In this document: positions 30,995 through 39,842 of the stretch, in pieces
Position numbering within the stretch: position 1 is the first letter of the stretch
How the letters are laid out: each line of letters begins with the position of its first letter
From: Cupriavidus sp. P-10
Lineage (GTDB): Bacteria; Pseudomonadota; Gammaproteobacteria; Burkholderiales; Burkholderiaceae
Direction of reading: 5' to 3'
Assembly: GCF_003402535.2 (NCBI RefSeq)
Contig: NZ_AP025170.1
Coordinates: 1,116,001-1,180,000 of the forward strand
Length of the DNA stretch: 64,000 bases
The notes under the pieces: generated by a model
The model's input: only the letters and a program-made list of their open reading frames with translations
Databases searched by the model: none
Told to the model about the DNA's origin: nothing
Program-made: the position numbers and the translations under genes

Positions 30995-31849
30995 ATGCCA
31001 GAAAAAACACCCGCCACCGCTTTGCCTGATCCGTCACTTTCGCCGCGCCATCGCGCGCTGGTGGTGCTGTGCATGACCGATCCGCGCGAAAAGGCCGGCG
31101 CCGCGCGGGCGTTGTACCGCGATGCCATGGCGCTGTCCGATGGAGCGCTGCGTGCGGACGAGGCGATCGATGCCGACGGGGGCCATATCATCCCGGGACG
31201 TCCGGAGCGGCCGGCACTGGTGGCGCCGCAGGGCGTCGAACGGCGCCGCTCGCTGCACACGCCCGCCGGCCGCGCGGCGATGATCCACGCGCTGTGCCAT
31301 ATCGAATTCAACGCCATCAACCTCGCGCTGGATGCAGTGTGGCGCTTTGCCGGCATGCCACCGGCCTACTACCGCGACTGGTTGCGCGTGGCCGACGAAG
31401 AAGCGCTGCATTTCACGCTGCTGGCCGACCATCTGGGCACGCTGGGTGCGGCCTACGGCGATTTTCCCGCGCACAACAGCCTGTGGGAGATGACCGACAA
31501 GACCGCCGGCGACGTGCTGGCGCGCATGGCGCTGGTGCCGCGCACGCTGGAAGCGCGCGGGCTCGATGCCTCGCCGCCGGTGCGCGCCAAACTGGCCAGC
31601 GCCGGGGACCATGCCGCCGCGGCGATCATCGATATCATCCTGCGCGACGAGGTCGGGCATGTAGCGATCGGCAACCACTGGTACCGCTGGCTGTGCGCGC
31701 AGCGCAAGCTGGAGCCGGTGGCTACCTATGCGCAACTGGCCGAGCAGTACCGTGCGCCGAAGCTGCGCGGGCCGTTCAATCTCGATGCGCGGCGTGCGGC
31801 CGGGTTCGACGAGGATGAGCTGGCGTGGCTGGAGGCGTCGGCCGGCTAG
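30995..31849 (+). CDS. DUF455 ferritin-like protein
   Basis: A 284-residue protein of the DUF455 family with a ferritin-like di-iron helical bundle. Probable metal ligands lie in ALCHIEFNAINLALD, ADEEALHFTLLADHL and IILRDEVGHVAIGNHWY, which give the E...ExxH pattern twice. LWEMTDKTAGDVLARMALVPR is a conserved family stretch. Relatives include tRNA hydroxylase-like proteins, but function is unknown. It is convergent with the acyl-CoA synthetase gene; their stop regions overlap by 4 bp. Confidence 0.88.
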   Translation: MPEKTPATALPDPSLSPRHRALVVLCMTDPREKAGAARALYRDAMALSDGALRADEAIDADGGHIIPGRPERPALVAPQGVERRRSLHTPAGRAAMIHALCHIEFNAINLALDAVWRFAGMPPAYYRDWLRVADEEALHFTLLADHLGTLGAAYGDFPAHNSLWEMTDKTAGDVLARMALVPRTLEARGLDASPPVRAKLASAGDHAAAAIIDIILRDEVGHVAIGNHWYRWLCAQRKLEPVATYAQLAEQYRAPKLRGPFNLDARRAAGFDEDELAWLEASAG

Positions 31850-33585
31850 GCAGACTGCCGGCGCTGCGCCGCCCGCTCTTCCTCCAGCAACCGCAACACC
31901 CGCCGCTGGATCTTGCCGGTGGTCGTCATCGGCAACTGGTCGATGAACTCGATTGCCTTCGGATACTCGTACGGCGCGAGTTGCCCGCGCACATGCGCCT
32001 GCAATTCTGCGATAAGCGCCGAGTCGCCGTCGAACGAGCGCGCCACCGACGGCGTCAGCACCACGAAGGCCTTGACCACCGCGCCGCGCTCGGGATCGGG
32101 CGAGGGCACCACCGCGCAGTTGGACACCGCGGGATGCTTGAGCAGGCAGTTCTCGATCTCGCTCGGCCCGATGCGATAGCCCGAGGACTTGAACACGTCG
32201 TCGGCACGGCCCTGGTACCACAGGTAGCCGTCGGCATCGATGCGCGCAAGATCGCCGGTGCGGCACCAGCGCAGGCCGTCGCGCTCGACGTACTTGCCCG
32301 CGGTCGCCGCCTCGTTTTTCCAGTAGCCGAGGAAGAACACCGGGTCCGGGTGCCCGGCGATATCGGTGGCGCAGACCGCGACTTCGCCGTCCTCGCCCGG
32401 CGCGCACGGACGGCCTTCATCGTCGATCACCTGCACGCGATGGCCGGGGTAGGGGCGTCCCATCGAGCCGGGCCGCGCCGGCCAGCCCAGGCGCTCGTCG
32501 TCGTTCTGCGCGGTGCAGTTGCCGACGATGTAGTTGATCTCGGTCTGGCCGAACATCTCGTTGACGATTACGCCGAGTGCGTCGCGGCACCAGCCGAACA
32601 CGGTTTCGCCAACCGCTTCGCCGGCGCTCATCAAGGCGCGCAGCTTTATGTCATAACGTTGCCGCGGCTCGGGGCACGCCTTCATCATCTGCTTGAGCGC
32701 GGTCGGGAACAGGAAGGTGTTGGTGACGGCGTAGCGTTCGAGCAGCTCGAAGGCGCGCTCGGCGGAGAAGCGGCCCTGGTAGCCGACGATGGGTTTGCCG
32801 AAGTACAGCGCCGGCATCAGCGCATCCCACAGCCCGCCGGTCCAGGCCCAGTCGGCCGGGCTCCAGAACACGTCGTCGTCCTGCGGATACCAGTTCTGCG
32901 AGCATACAAAGCCGGTCAGGTTGCCGACCAGCGCGCGGTGCGGGATCAGCGCGCCCTTGGGCGGGCCGGTGGTGCCGCTGGTGTAGATCAGCACGGCGGC
33001 CTCGTCGGCCTTGGTCTGCTCGGCGGTGAAGGCAGGCAGCTGCGCTGCCAGCAGCACGTCCCAGTCGTGGTCGCCGCGGCCGTGCGCATCGCCGGCGGCG
33101 ATCACGGTGGCCAGCGCCGGGCATTCCGGGCGCGCGGCAAGCACGTTGTCGATCGAGGTTTCGTCGGCGATCGCCACGCAGGCTTCGCTGTGCGCGATGC
33201 GGTAGGCCAATGCCTCCGGCCCGAACAGCATCGACAGCGGCATCGCGATCGCGCCCAGCTGGTAGATCGCCATATGGGCGATCACGGTCTCGATCCGCTG
33301 CGGCATCACGATCGCCACGCGTTCGCCGCGCGCCACGCCAAGGCCGCGCAGCGCCGCCGAAAGCCGGTTGGCCTCGGCCTGGATATAGGCGAAGGTATGC
33401 GCGTTGCGCCGGCCGTCTTCGTGCTCGGTATAGACGGCGATGCGGTCCATGGTTGCCGGATCCCGCGCCCAGCGGCCGCAGCAGGCTTCGGCAATGTTGA
33501 AGTTCGGGGGGATTTCCCAGCGGAAGGATTCGTACAGCGCGTGGTAGTCGTCGCGCCGGCTTGCCGGCAAGGCAGCTGCGGCCAT
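31846..33585 (-). CDS. AMP-dependent acyl-CoA synthetase (acetyl/medium-chain type)
   Basis: A 579-residue member of the ANL adenylate-forming superfamily that activates a carboxylic acid to its CoA thioester. The P-loop-like motif is LIYTSGTTGPPKGAL, the aromatic A5 region reads NEMFGQTEINYIVGN, the hinge is TGDLARIDADGYLWYQGRADD, and the catalytic Lys is in TTTGKIQRRVLR. SSGYRIGPSEIEN precedes the C-terminal domain. The ATG at 33583-33585 has CTGGAGA upstream; longer starts run through the promoter region. It is closer to acetyl/medium-chain synthetases than to FadD. Acid specificity cannot be told. Confidence 0.88.
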   Translation of the reverse strand: MAAAALPASRRDDYHALYESFRWEIPPNFNIAEACCGRWARDPATMDRIAVYTEHEDGRRNAHTFAYIQAEANRLSAALRGLGVARGERVAIVMPQRIETVIAHMAIYQLGAIAMPLSMLFGPEALAYRIAHSEACVAIADETSIDNVLAARPECPALATVIAAGDAHGRGDHDWDVLLAAQLPAFTAEQTKADEAAVLIYTSGTTGPPKGALIPHRALVGNLTGFVCSQNWYPQDDDVFWSPADWAWTGGLWDALMPALYFGKPIVGYQGRFSAERAFELLERYAVTNTFLFPTALKQMMKACPEPRQRYDIKLRALMSAGEAVGETVFGWCRDALGVIVNEMFGQTEINYIVGNCTAQNDDERLGWPARPGSMGRPYPGHRVQVIDDEGRPCAPGEDGEVAVCATDIAGHPDPVFFLGYWKNEAATAGKYVERDGLRWCRTGDLARIDADGYLWYQGRADDVFKSSGYRIGPSEIENCLLKHPAVSNCAVVPSPDPERGAVVKAFVVLTPSVARSFDGDSALIAELQAHVRGQLAPYEYPKAIEFIDQLPMTTTGKIQRRVLRLLEEERAAQRRQSA

Positions 33586-33651
33586 CCAAGGTCTCCAGAA
33601 GGTCACCGGTCCGTTCGCCTGGCGCGGCAAGCTGCAAAGGGCGCTGGCCGC

Positions 33652-33657
33652 TATAAT
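33652..33657 (+). promoter_or_regulatory. -10 element for the alpha/beta hydrolase gene
   Basis: A perfect TATAAT lies 7 bp before a 12-bp palindrome, in the divergent region between the acyl-CoA synthetase (-) and the hydrolase (+). Confidence 0.55.
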
Positions 33658-33663
33658 GCGAGC

Positions 33664-33675
33664 GAACGATCGTTC
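33664..33675. promoter_or_regulatory. TetR-type palindromic operator candidate
   Basis: The perfect palindrome GAACGATCGTTC lies just downstream of a TATAAT box and 79 bp upstream of the acyl-CoA synthetase start. Size and symmetry fit TetR-family fatty-acid regulators that control acyl-CoA synthetase genes. No such regulator gene is in the window. Confidence 0.55.
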
Positions 33676-33740
33676 TATTTTGTCGAGGCTTACCTTCGCC
33701 AGCCCCCGCGGCAGGAAGGCCCGACGCCAGGGTGGAGACA

Positions 33741-34634
33741 ATGACAATCAAGGAAACCTCGCGGTCTGAATTTATCACGTTGCGCGGGCTGCGCTACCAC
33801 GTGCGCCAGTGGGGCACGCCCGGTCCGCGCAAGCTGTTCATGCTGCACGGCTGGATGGACGTGGCCGCTTCGTTCCAGTTCCTGGTCGACCACCTGCGCG
33901 GCGACTGGCATGTGATCGCACCCGACTGGCGCGGCTTTGGCGAGACCGACTGGCCTTCGCGCTATCCCGGTACGCAGTCGTACTGGTTTCCCGACTACCT
34001 CGCCGACCTGGAGGCGCTGCTTGACCACTACCAGCCGGAAGGGCAGGTGGACCTGGTCGGCCATAGCATGGGTGCCAACGTGATCTGCCTGTACGCAGGC
34101 ATCCGTCCCGAACGCGTGCGCCGCGTGGTGGACCTGGAAGGCTTCGGCATGACGGCGAGAGGGCCGGCGCATGCGCCCAAGCGCTATGCGCGCTGGCTTG
34201 ACGAGTTGCGCATCGGTACGGAGCTGAAGACGTACGACAGCGTTGGCGGCGTGGCGGCGCGCCTGCAGAAGACCAACCCGCGCCTGCCGGACGACCGCGC
34301 CGCGTTCCTGGCCGCGCACTGGTCGCGCCGGAATGCGGACGGCCGCTGGGAAATCCTGGGCGACCCGGCGCACAAGCTCGTCAATCCGACGCTGTACCGG
34401 CTCGATGAAGTGATGGCGATCTGGGAGCAGGTCAGCGCGCCGGTGTTGCATGTGGAAGCGCGCGATTCGGAGACGCTGCGCCATATCGCCCACAAGCAGA
34501 GCATCGACGAATTCAAGGAGCGTTTCCGCGCCTTCCGCGATTTCCGTGAAGCGGTGATCGACGACGCCGGCCACATGCTGCATCACGACCAGCCGGCCGC
34601 GGTGGCGGAGCTGGTCGAGTCGTTCTGTCGTTAA
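33741..34634 (+). CDS. Alpha/beta hydrolase
   Basis: A 297-residue alpha/beta-hydrolase. The oxyanion region is MLHGWMDVAASF, followed by APDWRGFGETDWP and the nucleophile elbow LVGHSMGANVICLYAG. The catalytic His is probably in VIDDAGHMLHHDQP. It resembles haloalkane dehalogenase/epoxide hydrolase-like or esterase relatives; the substrate is unknown. The ATG at 33741 has GGTGGAG upstream and is preferred to the GTG at 33732. It is divergent from the acyl-CoA synthetase and may share its regulation. Confidence 0.88.
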   Translation: MTIKETSRSEFITLRGLRYHVRQWGTPGPRKLFMLHGWMDVAASFQFLVDHLRGDWHVIAPDWRGFGETDWPSRYPGTQSYWFPDYLADLEALLDHYQPEGQVDLVGHSMGANVICLYAGIRPERVRRVVDLEGFGMTARGPAHAPKRYARWLDELRIGTELKTYDSVGGVAARLQKTNPRLPDDRAAFLAAHWSRRNADGRWEILGDPAHKLVNPTLYRLDEVMAIWEQVSAPVLHVEARDSETLRHIAHKQSIDEFKERFRAFRDFREAVIDDAGHMLHHDQPAAVAELVESFCR

Positions 34635-34648
34635 GCCGGCGACCGCGC

Positions 34649-35740
34649 TCAGGCGTGCGTGAGCCTTTCCTTCAGCGCGGCGTTGTTGCTGGTGTGCACG
34701 TGCACCAGCGCCTTTTCCGGGAAGGCGTAGTGATACGCGCGGCGCAGCGCCAGCGCAGCTTCATGGAAGCCTGACAGGATCAGCTTCTGCTTGTTGGGAT
34801 AGAAGGCGATATCGCCCGCGGCAAAGATGCCGCGGCGCGAGCTTTCATACGTGGTGGTGTCGACCAGGATGCGGCCGGCGCGCATGTCCATGTCCCACTG
34901 CGCGATCGGGCCGGGCTCGGACACCAGGCCGTACAGCGCCACCAGTTCGTCGGCGGGAAGCGCCTGGCTGCCGTCGCGGGTGCGCACTTCCACTTCGGCC
35001 AGTGCATTGCCGTCGATGCGCAGCGCGCCCAGCATGCCGACCACGAAGTCCATCTCGCCGGCCGCCACCGCGGCGCGCATCTCGGCCACGGTGCCGTCGG
35101 CGGCGCGGAAGCCTTCGCGCCGGTGCAGCAGCGTCACGCGGGCGGCCACCTTGCGCAGCGCCAGCGCCCAGTCCAGCGCCGAGTCGCCGCCGCCGGCGAC
35201 GATCACGCGCTTGCCGGCAAAGTGCGATACATCGCGCACGGCGTAGTGCACGTGGCGGTCTTCCAGCGCCGCGGCTTCGGGCAGCGATACGCGCTGCGGC
35301 GCGAACGCGCCCGCGCCGGAGCAGACCAGCACCGCGGCGACATCGTAGCGCTTGCCGCCATCGGTGGTGACCAGCAGGCGCGAGTGGGCAGGGTGGCCGT
35401 CCTGCGCGGGCACTCCGGGGATTTCGGACACGCTCTCGGCGCGCTGGCCGAAGTGCATCGGGAAGGCAAACGGCGCGCATTGCTCCAGCAGCCGGTCAAC
35501 CAGGTCCTGCGCCAGGCAGCCCGGCACGGCGGGGATGTCGTAGATCGGCTTTTCCGGATACAGCTCGGTGCACTGGCCGCCGGCGCGGTCGAGCACGTCG
35601 ATCAGTTCACATTTGAGGCCGAGCACGCCGGCCTGGAAGGCGGCGAACAGCCCGACCGGGCCGGCGCCCACGATCAGGACGTCGGTGGTGGTGACGGCGG
35701 GCGTGGCGGCGGTGGCGTTGTCGGTGGACATGGCGGACAT
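34649..35740 (-). CDS. Ferredoxin/flavodoxin-NADP+ reductase, thioredoxin-reductase-like type
   Basis: A 363-residue FAD/NAD(P)-binding flavoprotein. The FAD motif is VLIVGAGPVGLFAAFQAG near the N-terminus, and the NADP motif VIVAGGGDSALDWALAL is at about 180. GIFAAGDIAFYPNKQKLILSGF near the C-terminus binds FAD. The CxxC redox pair of thioredoxin reductase is absent, which is typical of TrxR-like ferredoxin-NADP reductases such as YumC. ATG codons at 35740 and 35731 are both possible; neither has a good ribosome-binding site. A second, unrelated Fpr-type reductase ends the window. Confidence 0.92.
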   Translation of the reverse strand: MSAMSTDNATAATPAVTTTDVLIVGAGPVGLFAAFQAGVLGLKCELIDVLDRAGGQCTELYPEKPIYDIPAVPGCLAQDLVDRLLEQCAPFAFPMHFGQRAESVSEIPGVPAQDGHPAHSRLLVTTDGGKRYDVAAVLVCSGAGAFAPQRVSLPEAAALEDRHVHYAVRDVSHFAGKRVIVAGGGDSALDWALALRKVAARVTLLHRREGFRAADGTVAEMRAAVAAGEMDFVVGMLGALRIDGNALAEVEVRTRDGSQALPADELVALYGLVSEPGPIAQWDMDMRAGRILVDTTTYESSRRGIFAAGDIAFYPNKQKLILSGFHEAALALRRAYHYAFPEKALVHVHTSNNAALKERLTHA

Positions 35741-35914
35741 GATGGACAGGGCGCGGGCACGGACGGCCCGCGGAAGATGGTGCAAAGCCCGACTATACCC
35801 CGCGCCAGCCCGTTTCCCGGCGACGCCAGCGTTGCCGGCAGGGCTTTGGCACGCGCGCCGGAGCCCCTCCGGCAAGCCTCCGGCGCCACGCAGGCGAGGG
35901 TCGACAGGAGTAGA

Positions 35915-36769
35915 ATGAGCCCCATGCAAAACGCCCACGCCATCAACGCCGACCTGCACTGCCATTCCACCGTGTCCGACGGCACGCTGTCGCCCCGCGC
36001 GGTAGCGGAAATCGCGCGCGATGCGGGCGTTGCATACTGGGCGCTGACCGACCATGACGAGGTCGGCGGGCAAGCCGCGGCGCGCGCCGCGGCCGAGGAA
36101 TTCGGCATGCGCTATGTGCCGGGTGTTGAGATCTCGGTGACCTGGGCCGGGCAGACCGTGCATATCGTTGGCCTGCAGATCGACCCGTTCTGCCCCGAGC
36201 TGATCGATGGCCTGACCGATACCCGTTCCGGGCGTGCCCGGCGTGCCCGCGATATCGGCGAGGCGCTGGCCAAGGTCGGCATCGGCGACGCCTACGCGGG
36301 CGCGCTGCGGTATGTCGGCAACCCGGACCTGATCTCGCGCACCCATTTCGCGCGCTGGCTGGTCGACCAGGGCCACTGCGCCACCATCGGCGACGTGTTC
36401 AGCGAGTACTTGTCCGAGGGCCGGCCCGGCTATGTCGGCCACCGTTGGGCGAGCCTGTCCGAAGCCGTTGGCTGGATCCGCACCGCCGGTGGCATCGCCG
36501 TGATGGCGCACCCCGGCCGCTACCACTACACCGCTACCCAGCACGATGCGCTGTTCGATGAGTTCAAGTCGCTCGGCGGCGGCGCGGTCGAGGTCGTGAC
36601 CGGCAGCCACACGCCGGACCAGTACCGCCGCTATGCCGATGTGGCGCGGCACTACGGGCTGCTGGCTTCGCGCGGCTCGGATTTCCATGGGCCCGGCGAA
36701 GGCCGGGTCGAGCTCGGCACGCTGCCACCGCTGCCGTCCACGGTCACGCCGGTCTGGCACGACTGGTAA
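35915..36769 (+). CDS. PHP-domain phosphoesterase (YciV/RNase AM-type)
   Basis: A 284-residue PHP hydrolase. Metal-ligand motifs are NADLHCHSTVSDGTLSP, WALTDHDEVGG, VMAHPGRYH and SRGSDFHGPGEG. Close relatives are 3',5'-nucleoside bisphosphate phosphatases, and in E. coli the homologue acts on 5' ends of rRNA. CAGGAG lies close to the ATG at 35915; a second ATG is at 35924. It is followed after 28 bp by a Sua5/YciO gene, a conserved pairing in betaproteobacteria. Confidence 0.92.
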   Translation: MSPMQNAHAINADLHCHSTVSDGTLSPRAVAEIARDAGVAYWALTDHDEVGGQAAARAAAEEFGMRYVPGVEISVTWAGQTVHIVGLQIDPFCPELIDGLTDTRSGRARRARDIGEALAKVGIGDAYAGALRYVGNPDLISRTHFARWLVDQGHCATIGDVFSEYLSEGRPGYVGHRWASLSEAVGWIRTAGGIAVMAHPGRYHYTATQHDALFDEFKSLGGGAVEVVTGSHTPDQYRRYADVARHYGLLASRGSDFHGPGEGRVELGTLPPLPSTVTPVWHDW

Positions 36770-36797
36770 CCCGCCAGCCCAACGAAAGGCGCCCTGC

Positions 36798-37421
36798 ATG
36801 TCCCAGTACTTCGAGATCCATCCGCTCAACCCGCAGTCGCGCCTGATCAAGCAGGCCGCGCAGATCCTGCAGAAGGGCGGACTGATCGCGCTGCCGACCG
36901 ATTCCAGCTACGCGCTCGCCTGCCCGCTCGACGACAAGCATGCGGTCGAGCGCCTGCGCCGGCTGCGCGGCATCGACGACCGCCACCACCTGACACTGAT
37001 GTGCCGCGACCTGTCCGAGCTGGGCAACTTCGCCCGCGTCGACAATCGCCAGTATCGCTGGATCAAGGGCGCCACGCCGGGGCCGTACGTCTTTATCCTG
37101 GAAGCCACCAAGGAAGTGCCGCGGCGCCTGTCGCACCCGGCGCGCAAGACCATCGGCATGCGCGTGCCCGACCACGCCATCCCGCTGGCGCTGCTGGGCG
37201 AGACCGGCGAGCCGCTGATCACGGCGACGCTGCAGATGCCCGGCGACGACGAGCCGCTCAACGACCCGGCGGAAATCCGCGCCCGGCTGGAAAAACAGCT
37301 TGACCTGGTGGTCTGCGGCGGCCCGGCGCCGGCGCAGCCGACCACGGTGATCGACCTCACCGGCGGCGAGCCCGAACTGGTGCGCGCTGGCCGCGGCGAT
37401 ATCTCGCTTTTTGGGCTCTGA
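36798..37421 (+). CDS. Sua5/YciO/YrdC family protein
   Basis: A 207-residue YrdC-fold protein. Signatures are GGLIALPTDSSYALACPL and PGPYVFILEATKEVPRRL, with TIGMRVPDH and GEPLITATL further on. The family includes L-threonylcarbamoyladenylate synthase, which makes the tRNA t6A precursor, but this YciO-like branch (with STSYAL-type DSSYAL motif) may have another role. GAAAGG precedes the ATG. It lies between the PHP and M50 genes on the same strand. Confidence 0.9.
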   Translation: MSQYFEIHPLNPQSRLIKQAAQILQKGGLIALPTDSSYALACPLDDKHAVERLRRLRGIDDRHHLTLMCRDLSELGNFARVDNRQYRWIKGATPGPYVFILEATKEVPRRLSHPARKTIGMRVPDHAIPLALLGETGEPLITATLQMPGDDEPLNDPAEIRARLEKQLDLVVCGGPAPAQPTTVIDLTGGEPELVRAGRGDISLFGL

Positions 37422-37492
37422 GCGGGCTCCGAGCGTGCGCTGCGCCGCCGCCACAGGGGCGCGGCCGTGTGCCTGGCAAGCCGGCGGCCCGT

Positions 37493-37498
37493 TACAAT
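37493..37498 (+). promoter_or_regulatory. -10 element abutting the M50 protease start
   Basis: TACAAT ends 7 bp before the ATG at 37506. The usual transcription start distance would place the first base at or next to the A of ATG. Confidence 0.45.
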
Positions 37499-37505
37499 AG
37501 CCGTC

Positions 37506-38171
37506 ATGGATTCCTCCCTTATCCAGACCTTCGCGGTCTATGCCCTGCCGGTGCTGTTCGCCATCACGCTGCACGAGGCGTCGCACGGTTATGTGGCCAA
37601 GGTGTTTGGCGACAGCACGGCCTATTCGCTCGGGCGCGTCAGCCTGAACCCGATCCGCCATATCGACCCGATCGGCACCATCGCGGTACCGCTGCTGCTC
37701 TACATCATGACCAGCGGCCAGTTCGTGTTTGGCTACGCCAAGCCGGTGCCGGTGGTGTTCGAGCGCCTGCGCAACCCGCGCTGGCATGGCATGTGGGTGG
37801 CGCTGGCAGGTCCCGCCAGCAACGTGGTGCAGGCCTTTGTCTGGGTGCTGCTGGCGATCGGCCTGACCTGGGGCGGCGTGCGCGAACCCTTCTTCGGCGA
37901 AATGGCGCTGGCGGGGGTGCGTGTCAACCTGGTGGTGGCCGCCTTCAACCTGTTCCCGGTGCCGCCGCTGGACGGTGGCCGCGTGCTGACCGCGCTGCTG
38001 CCGCAGGGAATCGCGCGCGGCGTGTCGCGCATCGAGCCCTACGGCATCTTTGTCGTGCTGGCGCTGGTGGCCGCGGGCGTGATCACCACCATCTGGATGA
38101 CGCCGGTGGTCAACGTGCTGATGTCGCTGATCGAGCTGATGCTGCGCCCGGTCGTGATGCTGCTGCACTGA
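37506..38171 (+). CDS. Site-2 protease family membrane metalloprotease (M50)
   Basis: A 221-residue multi-pass membrane protein. The zinc motif HExxH is seen in ITLHEASHGY (about residues 20-29), and the third ligand region is FNLFPVPPLDGGRVL. Helices surround both motifs and a C-terminal pair follows. It belongs to the short SREBP/S2P branch with no PDZ domain, so it is not RseP. The substrate is unknown. No ribosome-binding site is visible, and a -10 box lies almost against the ATG. Confidence 0.92.
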   Translation: MDSSLIQTFAVYALPVLFAITLHEASHGYVAKVFGDSTAYSLGRVSLNPIRHIDPIGTIAVPLLLYIMTSGQFVFGYAKPVPVVFERLRNPRWHGMWVALAGPASNVVQAFVWVLLAIGLTWGGVREPFFGEMALAGVRVNLVVAAFNLFPVPPLDGGRVLTALLPQGIARGVSRIEPYGIFVVLALVAAGVITTIWMTPVVNVLMSLIELMLRPVVMLLH

Positions 38172-38181
38172 CGGGGGCGCC

Positions 38182-38772
38182 ATGACCGACGTCCCAGTCG
38201 CGCCGCACGCCGGCTTGTCCGCTCCGTCCGCGTGGGTCACCCGCTGGGCGCACCTGCTGCGTCCCGGCGCCCGCATTCTCGACCTGGCCTGTGGCAGTGG
38301 CCGCCATGCCGCCTGGCTCGCCGCGCGTGGCCATGCGGTGCTGGCGGTCGATCGCGATGCCGGCGCCATCGCCGGCCTGCCGGCCGGCGTGACCGGCCGC
38401 GTGGCCGACCTGGAGCAGGGCGCCTGGCCGCTGGCGGACGAGGCGCCGTTCGACGCCATCGTCGTCACCAACTACCTGCACCGGCCGCTCTGGCCGCACC
38501 TGGCCGGCGCGCTGGCGCCGGGCGGGGTGTGGCTGTACGAGACCTTCGCCGCCGGCAACGAGACCGTCGGCAAGCCGTCGCGGCCGGATTTTCTGCTGTG
38601 CCCCGGCGAATTGCTTGAAGTGGCGCGCACGCACGGCCTGCGCGTCATCGCCTATGAGGACGGTGTGCAGGAAGTGCCGAAAACAGCCTTCGTGCAGCGC
38701 CTGTGTGCGGTGCGCGAGGCCGCCGCGGCGCTGGATGCGGCCACCCCGGCACGCTACCGGCTAGACCCCTGA
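38182..38772 (+). CDS. Class I SAM-dependent methyltransferase
   Basis: A 196-residue methyltransferase. Motif I is ILDLACGSGRHAAWLAARGH (about 29-48), followed by AVDRDAGAI and the motif FDAIVVTNYLHRPLWPHL. It resembles TehB-like or small-molecule methyltransferases; the substrate is unknown. It starts 10 bp after the M50 gene, so the two are probably co-transcribed. Confidence 0.88.
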   Translation: MTDVPVAPHAGLSAPSAWVTRWAHLLRPGARILDLACGSGRHAAWLAARGHAVLAVDRDAGAIAGLPAGVTGRVADLEQGAWPLADEAPFDAIVVTNYLHRPLWPHLAGALAPGGVWLYETFAAGNETVGKPSRPDFLLCPGELLEVARTHGLRVIAYEDGVQEVPKTAFVQRLCAVREAAAALDAATPARYRLDP

Positions 38773-38871
38773 AAGTGCGCTTTCGCTGTCGGCGAGAATC
38801 CCGCTGCACACGTTGAAACAGTTGGTATCAACCCCTGCCCCGTCGGCGGTCGAAGCCGCCTGCGGTTCCGG

Positions 38872-38877
38872 TACAAT
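38872..38877 (+). promoter_or_regulatory. Possible -10 element for dapA
   Basis: TACAAT, preceded by GG, lies 32 bp upstream of the dapA ATG. Confidence 0.4.
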
Positions 38878-38909
38878 CCCGTTATTCGCATCCCGAATTC
38901 CTTAACGTT

Positions 38910-39794
38910 ATGACACAGATTACCGGCAGCATCGTCGCCATCGTCACTCCGATGCATGAGGACGGCAGCCTGGATTTCCCGGCCCTGCGCGCACTGGTCG
39001 ACTGGCACGTCGCCGAGGGCACCGATGGCATCGTGATCGTCGGCACGACCGGTGAATCCCCGACGGTTTCCGTCGAGGAACACTGCGAGCTGATCCGCGT
39101 GGCCGTCGAACAGTCCGGCAAGCGCATCCCGATCATCGCTGGCACCGGCGGCAATTCCACCAAGGAAGCCATCGAGCTGACCGCCTTCGCGAAGAAGGTG
39201 GGTGCCGACGCATCGCTGCAGGTTGTGCCGTACTACAACAAGCCGACCCAGGAAGGCATGTACCGCCATTTCCGCACCATCGCGGAAGCGGTGGAACTGC
39301 CGGTGCTGCTGTACAACGTCCCGGGCCGCACCGTTGCCGACATGAGCAACGACACCATCCTGCGCCTGGCGCAGGTGCCGGGTATTGTCGGCGTCAAGGA
39401 AGCCACGGGAAATATCGACCGGGCCGCGCAGCTAATCAACGACGCGCCGGAGAGCTTTGCCATCTACAGCGGCGACGATCCCACCGCGGTCGCGCTGATC
39501 CTGCTGGGCGGCAAGGGTAATATCTCGGTCACGGCGAACGTGGCCCCGCGCAAGATGCACGAGATGTGCGCGGCGGCACTGAAGGGCGACGTCGTCACCG
39601 CGCGCCGCCTGCACATGGAACTGATCGGACTGAACAAGGCCATGTTTGTCGAAGCCAATCCGATCCCGGTGAAGTGGGCCCTGCAGCAGATGGGCAAGAT
39701 GGCCGGCGGTATCCGCCTGCCGCTGACCCCGCTGTCGGAATCCAACCACGAAACCGTACGCAAGGCACTGGCCGCCGCCGGCCTGCTGGCCTGA
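38910..39794 (+). CDS. dapA: 4-hydroxy-tetrahydrodipicolinate synthase
   Basis: Condenses pyruvate with aspartate semialdehyde in lysine and diaminopimelate synthesis; 294 residues. The TIM-barrel shows [15 protein letters not shown] (substrate site), [22 protein letters not shown] (catalytic Tyr) and [11 protein letters not shown] with the Schiff-base Lys. lysC, the first enzyme of the same pathway, lies elsewhere in this window (61.2 kb). bamC follows, as in many beta- and gammaproteobacteria. Confidence 0.97.
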   Translation: MTQITGSIVAIVTPMHEDGSLDFPALRALVDWHVAEGTDGIVIVGTTGESPTVSVEEHCELIRVAVEQSGKRIPIIAGTGGNSTKEAIELTAFAKKVGADASLQVVPYYNKPTQEGMYRHFRTIAEAVELPVLLYNVPGRTVADMSNDTILRLAQVPGIVGVKEATGNIDRAAQLINDAPESFAIYSGDDPTAVALILLGGKGNISVTANVAPRKMHEMCAAALKGDVVTARRLHMELIGLNKAMFVEANPIPVKWALQQMGKMAGGIRLPLTPLSESNHETVRKALAAAGLLA

Positions 39795-39842
39795 TTTACC
39801 GCGGCGTCTTGCTGTCGCTCCCTCAACTAGGATTGCGTGTCA

